Below, piece after piece: positions 36,999-45,357 of a stretch of DNA of 64,000 bases (positions are counted from its first letter, which is position 1; the number at the start of each line of letters is the position of its first letter). This stretch comes from Bacteroidales bacterium. GTDB taxonomy: Bacteria; Bacteroidota; Bacteroidia; Bacteroidales; WCHB1-69. The position numbers were made by a program, and so were the translations under genes. The stretch is taken from assembly GCA_024400755.1 (NCBI GenBank), contig JAKSMG010000001.1, forward strand, positions 62,001 to 126,000, read 5' to 3'. A model generated the notes under the pieces. It worked only from the letters and a program-made list of their open reading frames with translations, was not told the origin of the DNA and searched no databases.

Positions 36999-38501
36999 TT
37001 ATTTACCTCCGAGATATTGTGAACCAAGACGAGACATAGCGCAACGGAAACCGATATAATCTGTAGCTTCGTCTTCATCCATATAACGTCTGCTGCCTGG
37101 AGCGCACCAATAAGGAATATCTCTCCAAGAACCACCCTTATAAACTCTGGCGTGATCGCTAACCAATGAATACATAGGGTTTTCGCTGCCTGTTTCCTTC
37201 GGATACATCAAATCGGTAGAATTTTGATCACCTTGGATACCTTTCGTCCAGTCATCCGTATTGTAAAGAGAAGCCCAGTCACCATCGAGATAGTTCTTAT
37301 TATCGGCAGAACGGTAATTACGTCTTCTATCATTTTTGAAATCGGAAACGGGAACCATAGGAATTTTACCCACGCTATCTCTTTCAGCCACGGTACCATC
37401 TTCCAACAATTTCTTAGTTTCGAAATAGTTACCACGGAAGGGGTTAAATTCGGAAACTTCGTCGTGAGAAGTTTGTCTATAAACGTCCATTACCCATTCA
37501 GCCACGTTACCAGCCATGTGATACAAGCCATAGTCGTTAGGCCAACCTGATTTAACTCTGACGGTTTTGAAGCCGGCGTCGTTCAAGTTTCCAGCCACAC
37601 CCATCAGGTCGCCACGACCCAAACGGGTATTGTCGATAAATTCGCCCATATATTTCTTATCATCGGTACGGATAGCATGACCATTCCAAGGATAAACCTT
37701 TCTTTCCAGTACGCGGCCATTGCTGGTATTACCGATCAAACCGTATGCGGCATATTCCCATTCAGCTTCGGTCGGGAGTCGATACTTCGGCAAGAGAATA
37801 CCGTCTTCCATCTTCACATTTCTATATTCACCGGTCGTAATATATTGCAGACGACGGTCGCTTTCGCCTTCGTATGATTCGTAGGTCAAATAGGCATCCG
37901 TGTTAAAATAACCTTCAGCACTTGGTTCGGTCACTCTTTCGACAAAACCTTTTTGAACCAAGATTTCCTCATTGACACGGTCGGTACGCCAAGCAGCATA
38001 ATTAACAGCCTGCAACCAGTTGACACCTACCACAGGATATTCTCTATATGCTGCATATCTAAAATAATTTTCAACATCGGGTTCATTATAGCCCAGACGT
38101 TCTCTCCAAACATTTTCATCTGGAAGAGCATTATCATAAACGACTTTCAAGTCCTGAGAAACAAACACGCGGTCAAGCCAATTAAGATATTCGAGGTAAT
38201 TGATATTGGAGACTTCGCATTCATCCATATAGAAAGAAGCGACAGAAACACGACGTGGCGTATTATTGACGTCATGCATTACATCTTCTTCCATATAGCC
38301 CATCACGAATGAGCCACCTTCGATGAAAACCAAGCCGGGACCGGTTTCTTGTTCTGTAAAAGGATATACTTCAAATCCGCCATTTTTAGGATCATTGTAC
38401 GTCCAACCCGTAGTTGGAGAAACTTCCTTTTTGCAAGACGAGAAAAGCATCGCAATACCTGCAACAAAAAGCAAAACGGATAATTTTGTGAACTTTTTCA
38501 T
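36999..38501 (-). CDS. gldJ: GldJ-like SUMF1-domain lipoprotein of the gliding/T9SS apparatus
   Basis: A 500-residue lipoprotein (FSSC, Cys23). From ~55 on it is one SUMF1/formylglycine-generating-enzyme-type domain: PGLVFIEGGSFVMG, VSVASFYMDECEVSN, LPTEAEWEYAAYG, MAGNVAEWVMDVY, GGSWRDIP and a final YIGFRCA. GldJ and GldK are the two SUMF1-like lipoproteins of gliding/T9SS. The N-terminal TGWTYNDPKNGGFEV and the neighbours porU/porV (adjacent to gldJ in Flavobacterium) favour GldJ over PorK/GldK. The absence of porL, porM and porN also argues against PorK. It is thought to work structurally in the envelope rather than as an enzyme. It is in an operon with porP. Confidence 0.82.
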   Translation of the reverse strand: MKKFTKLSVLLFVAGIAMLFSSCKKEVSPTTGWTYNDPKNGGFEVYPFTEQETGPGLVFIEGGSFVMGYMEEDVMHDVNNTPRRVSVASFYMDECEVSNINYLEYLNWLDRVFVSQDLKVVYDNALPDENVWRERLGYNEPDVENYFRYAAYREYPVVGVNWLQAVNYAAWRTDRVNEEILVQKGFVERVTEPSAEGYFNTDAYLTYESYEGESDRRLQYITTGEYRNVKMEDGILLPKYRLPTEAEWEYAAYGLIGNTSNGRVLERKVYPWNGHAIRTDDKKYMGEFIDNTRLGRGDLMGVAGNLNDAGFKTVRVKSGWPNDYGLYHMAGNVAEWVMDVYRQTSHDEVSEFNPFRGNYFETKKLLEDGTVAERDSVGKIPMVPVSDFKNDRRRNYRSADNKNYLDGDWASLYNTDDWTKGIQGDQNSTDLMYPKETGSENPMYSLVSDHARVYKGGSWRDIPYWCAPGSRRYMDEDEATDYIGFRCAMSRLGSQYLGGK

Positions 38502-38551
38502 AGTTTATATATTGATTATTTTTAGTAACGAATAAATGTTGAATTTATTAT

Positions 38552-39556
38552 TTAGAATGACGGGCATTCGAGATCTTTAATAGGTTTACGTTTTTCTGGG
38601 CAAGGCAGGAGGAACTGTAAGGACACCTCGTGAGCACCACCGGTCAGGTTCACCAATTTACTGACTGTCAAGTCGTACGAATAGCCCACTCTGATGAACT
38701 CATATTCGACGCCCGCGCTAAAAATGACCGCGTCCACGTTTTTGAAGCTGTGACGCAACCAGGCACCGAGGGTTACGGGGTAGAGACTCAGGTACAGACC
38801 TTCGCTCATATAGCTTAAACCTCCCTGATATTGGAACACGATATTGGGGCTGATAGAAATATCGCCGAAATTATGTTCCTTCTTACTTTTACGTTTCAAG
38901 TCGAAATTGGCACCCACGTGAGCCGTATGCTTTACGGGCATTCTGTAACGCTCTTTTTGAATAAAGCTGATATACGGCATATTGATGTGGTGGGCGGCAT
39001 AGCCGAAGTAGAAATGCTTCGTATAACCCAAGAAGCCAGCACCGAAATCAAAACTATGATCCGTCGTATTATTCCAGGAAGCCAGATTTTCGTTGGTTTG
39101 GTAGATAAAACCGTACTTAGGGTCAATCATATCACCGAAAGTAAGGTTAGCCGTGTTCAAAATGTAGTTAAGATACGAGAACTGCACGGCAAAACGCATA
39201 TTAAACGTCTTGGCCACCTTCACCTTGAAAGAATAGATGGCACTGATTTCGTATGACTGAATGGTCGCATCCTGACCACATCTGTCACCGAAAGCCAAAA
39301 CGCCAATACCACCAGACAATTTATCAAAATGCTGGTCGTAAGATGCCGAAAACGACATAAAAGTACCTTTCATTGCAGGCCATTGGTCGCGAAAGTTCAA
39401 GGTAATGCGCGGACAAACATTGGTTCCCGCAAAAGCGGGGTTCAAATAAAGCGGATTAGCGTAGAACTGCGAAAAATGGGCATCCTGCGCCATTACACTA
39501 TTGCCCCCTATCAGGAGAACAAGAGTGGTGATAAGTATCAGTATTCGCTTATGCAT
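38552..39556 (-). CDS. PorP/SprF family type IX secretion membrane protein
   Basis: A 334-residue outer-membrane beta-barrel protein. The signal peptide ends VMA before Gln-Asp. AHFSQFYANPLYLNPAFAG is the PorP/SprF signature. Barrel strands run to the end, followed by a short basic tail (CPEKRKPIKDLECPSF). Family members are paired with specific T9SS components or with type B cargo. It is the first gene of the leftward unit, 50 bases before gldJ, and shares a 145-base divergent promoter region with porU. Confidence 0.9.
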   Translation of the reverse strand: MHKRILILITTLVLLIGGNSVMAQDAHFSQFYANPLYLNPAFAGTNVCPRITLNFRDQWPAMKGTFMSFSASYDQHFDKLSGGIGVLAFGDRCGQDATIQSYEISAIYSFKVKVAKTFNMRFAVQFSYLNYILNTANLTFGDMIDPKYGFIYQTNENLASWNNTTDHSFDFGAGFLGYTKHFYFGYAAHHINMPYISFIQKERYRMPVKHTAHVGANFDLKRKSKKEHNFGDISISPNIVFQYQGGLSYMSEGLYLSLYPVTLGAWLRHSFKNVDAVIFSAGVEYEFIRVGYSYDLTVSKLVNLTGGAHEVSLQFLLPCPEKRKPIKDLECPSF

Positions 39557-39575
39557 AGTTTTATTTTTTAATCCG

Positions 39576-39605
39576 CAAAATTACAAATTTTTCTTTTTAT
39601 TTCAA
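39576..39605 (-). promoter_or_regulatory. Consensus promoter of porP-gldJ
   Basis: Minus-strand TTG (39603-39605), a 19-base spacer and TAATTTTG (39576-39583). It lies in the divergent spacer with porU, for which no equally good element was found; CAATTTTG at 39635-39642 is a near match. Confidence 0.65.
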
Positions 39606-39701
39606 CAAACTTTTTTCCGCATTCATTTTTTTTGCAATTTTGCAGCTCGATTTACACAAAACTGTCGAGATTTTTTAAATCTCATATTTTAATAACGTAG
39701 T

Positions 39702-42700
39702 ATGAAGCGAAATTCTTGGGTACTGTTAGTATTTTTTTTACTTTGCATAACTCAAACCATTGATAGTCAGGCACAAAAAAATCACGAAAAAGTCATTTTG
39801 GAGTGGACAAACAATCTCATTTACAAAATTGACGATGATTTGACCTTGGAATATTTGAATTTTGAGGGGGCAATTTCGGATTTTAAATACGGAGAATTAC
39901 CCGTTTTTTTTCAAAAATCAGCTGTTGATAACTTTTTTTCAGACTGCCAAGTCACCCTATTCAACGAGCAATACGAGATTTTATCTTCCGCAGACAAAAA
40001 ATTAGTTCCAGCATATCTGCTGAAGTCCCATTTAGAGCCACAAGTCAAGTGCTACGCGGAACGTGGAAAACCCTACGCCGTACTGACTTTATTGCCTTTT
40101 ATCAAAGATGCTTCAGGAGAAATAAAAAAACTCGTTTCTTTTGAATACAGTCTAACCCCGCATTATAATTCGACCAAAAGCACGCACAGCTATGCCGACC
40201 ATTCCATTTTGTCGAGTGGAGAATGGTACAGAGTGAAGGTGAATGAAAGCGGACTCTACAAACTCACTTTTGAAGACTTGGCATCGATGGGATTTTCGGG
40301 CACTTCCATCGCCTCCAATTTGTTAGGAGTCTTTGGCAACGGCACGGGAAGGCTGCCTGAAGCCAATGGGGAATATCGTCCCGACGACTTACTGGAACTT
40401 CCCATCTGGGTCAATGACGACGGTGACGGCAGCTTTGACCCCACAGACTACATCATTTTCTATGCCAGATCTCCCCATTCAGTAAAATTTAATCCCATCA
40501 ACCAAACTTTTTCTCACAATTATAACATATACGATGATTATAATTATTACTTTATAAATATCACTGGAGCGGGACAACATAAGCGCATTGTGCAAGGAGA
40601 AGTGCCGCAGCAAAGCTATTCCAACACCGTATCTGACTTCCTCGACTATAAATTTCACGAAATAGATGAAGTCAACTTGGATCAAACGGGACAAGAATGG
40701 TTTTCCGACCTTTTCGACGTGACCTTGCAGCGCAACTATACCCTATCGTTTCCCAACATCAAAAGTGCTTCTGCCAGACTTACTTTGTCGGCAGCCACCA
40801 ATGCCACTGCCAATTCCAACTTTGCGATTAGCGTGAACGGCAATTCCATCGGTTCTCTGCCCATATCCTATATGAGTTCGGCAGTTGCCAGGGTAGAAAC
40901 CGAAAGTTTCACGTTCACTCCCACGCAATCATCCCTCGAAATCACTTTGGACTTTCACAGATATTCGTCGGCGACAAAAGGTTACCTCAACTATATCGCG
41001 GTTCAAGCCTTGTGTGACCTACGTATGCACGACGGCCAATTCAATTTCAACAACGGGCGATACGCAACTTCCAACAGCATCAACAGATATATGGTGTCTA
41101 ACGCTGGTTCTTCGCTCCGGATATGGGATGTCACCGATCCAAGCAGAGCCACGCAAATGGCCACCACGTTAAACGGAAGCAGCTGTCAATTTATCAGTTC
41201 CGACACCGCCTTTAAAGAATTTGTCGCCTTTGACGGCAGTTCATACAAAACCCCCATTCTTGTAGGCCACGAAGCCAATCAAAATCTTCACGGCACAGAA
41301 AGTATGGTTGATATGATTATTGTCACCCACCCGGATTTTCGTTCACAAGCGGAAGAATTGGCCAACTACCGTCGTGAGCACCAACACTTATCCGTGAAAG
41401 TCGTAACCGTACAGCAAGTCTATAACGAATTTTCGTCAGGTTCTCTGGATCCAGCTGCTATTCGAGACTATATGAAAATGATTTACGAAAAATCGGCAGG
41501 GGTATATCCCAAACACCTATTATTATTTGGGCGTCCGAGTTACGATTACAGGGGCCGGGTGTCCGGAACATCCCTGTTCGTTCCCAACTACCAGCGTCCT
41601 TCTGGCACCAACATCACAGAAGGCACGTTTCGTGCCAACGACGACTTTTTCGGCATTTTGGACGACGGAGAAGGGGCATACTCTCACGGAATGTTGGACA
41701 TTGCCGTTGGGCGTTTCCCTTGTTCAACGGCGGCACAAGCCAACCTGGCAGTACAAAAAAGTACAAACTACACCAAGGAATACGATATTGTTTCCAGCCA
41801 TTCCAACAAAACATCCAACCTGGCAGATTGGCGGAATGTCATTTGTTTTGTCGCTGATGATGGCAACCTCAACGAACATTTCAACACGGCGGAGCAATGT
41901 TCCGACATCGTTCAAAGCGGGAATAAGACCATCAACCTTGACAAAATCTATTGCGATGCCTATCCCCAAGTATCCAACTCCGGAGGGCAACGTTTCCCTG
42001 AAGTGACGACTGCCATCAACGACCGTATGGACCGTGGTTCCTTGTTTTTTACCTACGTGGGACACAGCGGCAAAGACGGTCTGGCCCACGAGCGCATCGT
42101 TGAATTTTCCGACATCAACAAATGGTCAAACACCTACAATTTGCCCGTAATGATGACCTTGTCGTGCGATTTTGCCTGGTACGACCGTCCGTCTGTTTCG
42201 CCTGGCGAGGCCTGCTACTTCAATACCGACGGCGGCGCCAGTGCCCTGCTGACCACCTCACGCGTTGCCTACGGCGGCTCCAATGCCAGTTATGCGAAAA
42301 AAGTCTTTGCCTCGCTGTTCACCCCGGTTGACGGCCATCCCCGCACCATCGGCGAAATCAATATGAAAGCCAAGAACGACTACGGCGGCAACAACGACGC
42401 CATTTCAATGTTCATTGTATTAGGAGACCCTTCGATGCCATTGGCACTACCCAAATACAAAGTCGTAACCGACTCCGTTAACGGCCAGCCCGCCAATATG
42501 GTAACCGATTCTCTCAAAGCCCTTTCGGAAGTCGTTGTCAAAGGGCGAATTACCGATGGAGAAGGCAACACGCTCACCGATTTCAACGGGAATTTGTTCA
42601 CCACGATGTTCGACAAGAAAGAAATCAAGCGTACTCTGGCCAACGACCCTGACGAAAGCATTGCCGCAGATTTTGAAGTCCAGAAAAGTGTTTTGTTCAG

Positions 42701-43535
42701 AGGCAACAACACCATTAAGAACGGAAACTTCGAATTAAAATTCATCATTCCCAAAGATATCAACTACACGTACGGAAACGGGAAATTTAGTTATTATGCC
42801 CGAAGCAGTCAAGCCGACGCCGCCGGTTATTTCAGCCAATTCATCATAGGCGGCAACAGCAACCACGCCTACGCAGATGAAGAAGGTCCGCAAATTGAGC
42901 TTTATCTCAACGATGAGCATTTCGTGAATAAAGGCCTCACCAACACCGACCCTGTCTTATACGTCAAATTGCGCGATGAATTGGGAATCAACACCACCGG
43001 CAACGGCATAGGCCACGACCTGGTTGCCATCTTAGACGGTGCCAACGACGCCCAAATCATCCTCAACGACTACTACGAAGCAGTACAAGACAGTTCAAAT
43101 CAAGGCGTTGTGAAATATCAGTTGAGAGATTTGAGCAAGGGAAGCCACAAAATCAAGATTCGGGCCTGGGACATTTTAAATAATGTATCTGAAAAAGAAC
43201 TGGAATTTGTCGTGGCCAACGAAGAAGGACTTGTCTTGGACCACGTCTTGAACTATCCGAATCCATTTACCACCAATACCGCCTTTTATTTCGAGCACAA
43301 TCATCCTGGTGAAAGTCTTGACATTCTCATACAAATTTTCACCATCAGCGGCAAATTAATCAAAACCATCAGCACCAGTCAATTTATGGAAGGCACTCGT
43401 AGTGAACCGATTTACTGGAACGGACGCGACGATTTTGGAGACAAGATTGGCAAGGGAACTTACATCTATAAAATAAAAGTTCGCACATCGGAAGGAAAAA
43501 TGGCTGAGAAAATAGAAAAAGTTGTACTTTTGTAA
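39702..43535 (+). CDS. porU: Type IX secretion system sortase PorU
   Basis: A 1277-residue peptidase of the C25 (gingipain) fold. The signal peptide ends around SQA before Gln. A beta-rich N-terminal region (~30-540) precedes the C25 catalytic domain (~545-920, from VDMIIVTHPDFRSQAEELA). The catalytic His788 lies in YVGHSG and Cys822 in TLSCDF. Ig-like domains follow. The protein ends in its own sorting-type C-terminal domain (NYPNPFTTNTAF ... GTYIYKIKVRTSEG ... KVVLL). PorU removes cargo C-terminal domains and attaches the cargo to anionic LPS at the outer membrane. It leads the porU-porV-ispF-M3 unit. Confidence 0.95.
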   Translation: MKRNSWVLLVFFLLCITQTIDSQAQKNHEKVILEWTNNLIYKIDDDLTLEYLNFEGAISDFKYGELPVFFQKSAVDNFFSDCQVTLFNEQYEILSSADKKLVPAYLLKSHLEPQVKCYAERGKPYAVLTLLPFIKDASGEIKKLVSFEYSLTPHYNSTKSTHSYADHSILSSGEWYRVKVNESGLYKLTFEDLASMGFSGTSIASNLLGVFGNGTGRLPEANGEYRPDDLLELPIWVNDDGDGSFDPTDYIIFYARSPHSVKFNPINQTFSHNYNIYDDYNYYFINITGAGQHKRIVQGEVPQQSYSNTVSDFLDYKFHEIDEVNLDQTGQEWFSDLFDVTLQRNYTLSFPNIKSASARLTLSAATNATANSNFAISVNGNSIGSLPISYMSSAVARVETESFTFTPTQSSLEITLDFHRYSSATKGYLNYIAVQALCDLRMHDGQFNFNNGRYATSNSINRYMVSNAGSSLRIWDVTDPSRATQMATTLNGSSCQFISSDTAFKEFVAFDGSSYKTPILVGHEANQNLHGTESMVDMIIVTHPDFRSQAEELANYRREHQHLSVKVVTVQQVYNEFSSGSLDPAAIRDYMKMIYEKSAGVYPKHLLLFGRPSYDYRGRVSGTSLFVPNYQRPSGTNITEGTFRANDDFFGILDDGEGAYSHGMLDIAVGRFPCSTAAQANLAVQKSTNYTKEYDIVSSHSNKTSNLADWRNVICFVADDGNLNEHFNTAEQCSDIVQSGNKTINLDKIYCDAYPQVSNSGGQRFPEVTTAINDRMDRGSLFFTYVGHSGKDGLAHERIVEFSDINKWSNTYNLPVMMTLSCDFAWYDRPSVSPGEACYFNTDGGASALLTTSRVAYGGSNASYAKKVFASLFTPVDGHPRTIGEINMKAKNDYGGNNDAISMFIVLGDPSMPLALPKYKVVTDSVNGQPANMVTDSLKALSEVVVKGRITDGEGNTLTDFNGNLFTTMFDKKEIKRTLANDPDESIAADFEVQKSVLFRGNNTIKNGNFELKFIIPKDINYTYGNGKFSYYARSSQADAAGYFSQFIIGGNSNHAYADEEGPQIELYLNDEHFVNKGLTNTDPVLYVKLRDELGINTTGNGIGHDLVAILDGANDAQIILNDYYEAVQDSSNQGVVKYQLRDLSKGSHKIKIRAWDILNNVSEKELEFVVANEEGLVLDHVLNYPNPFTTNTAFYFEHNHPGESLDILIQIFTISGKLIKTISTSQFMEGTRSEPIYWNGRDDFGDKIGKGTYIYKIKVRTSEGKMAEKIEKVVLL

Positions 43536-43590
43536 AATATTTTAGTTTAACGTTCGTTATACTTTTTTATATTAATCTAAACGAAAAAAA

Positions 43591-44859
43591 ATGAAAAAAA
43601 CCTTATTGACACTAATTTCCGTATTTACTATTATATCAATAAGTTACGCACAAAATCCATACAATCCGATTGGACAGCAAACCAAGCTGACGCCATCGCA
43701 GAAAATGGAAAAATATTTCAATCCGATTACCACGGCCGTGCCATTTTTGCTGATTGCTCCTGACGCTCGTGCCGCCGGCATGGGCGATATTGGCAGTTGC
43801 AGTTCCCCCGATGCGAACTCACAGCACCACAATCCGTCCAAATACGTTTTCAGCAAGAGCAAGTTCGGCATCTCGTTTTCCTATAGTCCGTGGCTGACGA
43901 GTTTGAGCAAGTCTTTAGGCATCAGTTTGGCGTATCTTGGAACTTACTGGAAAATCACAGATATGGACGCCATTGCGTTTTCGTTGCGTTATTTTCACTT
44001 AGGCACCATTGACTTCACGGATGAATATGGTCAAGTATATGCCAATCCAAGGCCTAACGAATTTGCCATCGACTTCACCTACGCCCGAAAATTGTCGGAT
44101 GTGTTTTCAATGGCCATCACCCCACGATTCATCTACTCCAACATTACCGCCAGTTACGATATGTATAGCTCCAGCGGCAAACCCGGTTTGGCTGGTGCCG
44201 CCGACTTGTCAATGTGTTATGAGCAGGATTTCAGAACCAAGGGATTGGAAAACAGCACAGTTCGCTTAGGCATCAACATTTCCAATATGGGTAACAAGAT
44301 GACCTACTCTTCCAATGCGTCTCCCGACGCCCGTGACTTTTTGCCCGCCAATCTGAAAATCGGTTTGAGTTATACGATGGACTTCGATAAATACAACTCA
44401 TTGGCCATTTTAGGTGAAATGAGCAAATTATTGGTTCCCACACCTCCAAAATACGCTTTTGACACAGTCACCCACGAACGCTATATCGTAGCAGGTAGAA
44501 GCAATAAGGTTTCTGCTGCCCAAGGTATTTTCCAATCGTTCTACGATGCTCCTGCCGGATTTATGGAAGAATTGTATGAAATTGCCTGGTCTTTCGGTTT
44601 AGAATATTCCTACAACAATCTGTTATTTGTGCGCACAGGAGGTTTCTTTGAAAGCAAATACAAGGGAAATCGTAAATATATCACCGTAGGTGCGGGCATC
44701 CACTACAACATTTTCCAGATTGACGTATCCTACCTGTTTGCCATCAGCCAACAACACCATCCGTTGGAACACACTTTGCGTTTCACCCTTTCTTTCGATT
44801 TGAAATCATTCCAAAAAGACGAAATCAAAAGGCAAGACAAGCCTATCAGAGACTTCTAA
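43591..44859 (+). CDS. porV: Type IX secretion outer-membrane protein PorV (LptO)
   Basis: A 422-residue FadL-like barrel protein. The signal peptide ends SYA before Gln-Asn. The N-terminal plug segment VPFLLIAPDARAAGMGDIG and the HHNPSKYVF element are typical of PorV. PorV shuttles cargo from the SprA translocon to PorU and forms the attachment complex with it. It sits 55 bases after porU, the conserved order. It stops 4 bases before ispF. Confidence 0.95.
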   Translation: MKKTLLTLISVFTIISISYAQNPYNPIGQQTKLTPSQKMEKYFNPITTAVPFLLIAPDARAAGMGDIGSCSSPDANSQHHNPSKYVFSKSKFGISFSYSPWLTSLSKSLGISLAYLGTYWKITDMDAIAFSLRYFHLGTIDFTDEYGQVYANPRPNEFAIDFTYARKLSDVFSMAITPRFIYSNITASYDMYSSSGKPGLAGAADLSMCYEQDFRTKGLENSTVRLGINISNMGNKMTYSSNASPDARDFLPANLKIGLSYTMDFDKYNSLAILGEMSKLLVPTPPKYAFDTVTHERYIVAGRSNKVSAAQGIFQSFYDAPAGFMEELYEIAWSFGLEYSYNNLLFVRTGGFFESKYKGNRKYITVGAGIHYNIFQIDVSYLFAISQQHHPLEHTLRFTLSFDLKSFQKDEIKRQDKPIRDF

Positions 44860-44863
44860 TCTT

Positions 44864-45343
44864 ATGGCAAACATCGGTTTTGGTTACGATTCGCACCGTT
44901 TGGAAGAAGGACGTCCCTTGATATTGGGTGGCGTGCGTATTCCATTTGAAAAGGGATGCGTTGCCCATTCCGACGGCGACGCACTAATTCACGCCATCTG
45001 CGACGCACTGCTGGGTGCGGCCGGATTGACCGACATCGGCAGCCATTTTCCTGATACCGACAACCAATATAAAAATATCGACAGTAAAATTTTGTTGGCA
45101 CGCGTGGTGGAACTGCTTCGCCAAGAAGGTTGGCAAATTCATAATATGGACACCACGATTATCATTGAAAAGCCCAAGATGGCCCCTTTCCACGACGAGA
45201 TGGTTCGCACATTGTCCAAAGTAATGCAAATCGAGCCCTCTCAATTGGCCATCAAGGCCAAAACCAATGAAAAATTAGGATTTATCGGACAAGGGGAAGG
45301 TGTTGCCTGCGTTGCTGCCTGCACGATTGAAAAAATCAAATAA
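44864..45343 (+). CDS. ispF: 2-C-methyl-D-erythritol 2,4-cyclodiphosphate synthase
   Basis: A 159-residue IspF, nearly complete in motifs: GYDSHRLEEGRPLILGG with the zinc-ligand Asp/His, SDGDALIHAICDALLGA, DIGSHFPDTD and KAKTNEKLGFIGQGEGV. It catalyses the fifth step of the MEP isoprenoid pathway. It starts 4 bases after porV and ends 14 bases before an M3 peptidase gene, so it appears to be transcribed with the T9SS genes without a functional link being known. Confidence 0.97.
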   Translation: MANIGFGYDSHRLEEGRPLILGGVRIPFEKGCVAHSDGDALIHAICDALLGAAGLTDIGSHFPDTDNQYKNIDSKILLARVVELLRQEGWQIHNMDTTIIIEKPKMAPFHDEMVRTLSKVMQIEPSQLAIKAKTNEKLGFIGQGEGVACVAACTIEKIK

Positions 45344-45357
45344 CAAATTAATCAATA

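Noticed and set aside
36999..38501. PorK/GldK assignment
   Set aside because: porL, porM and porN do not follow, and the N-terminal motif and porU/porV neighbourhood fit GldJ better; the distinction is not absolute.
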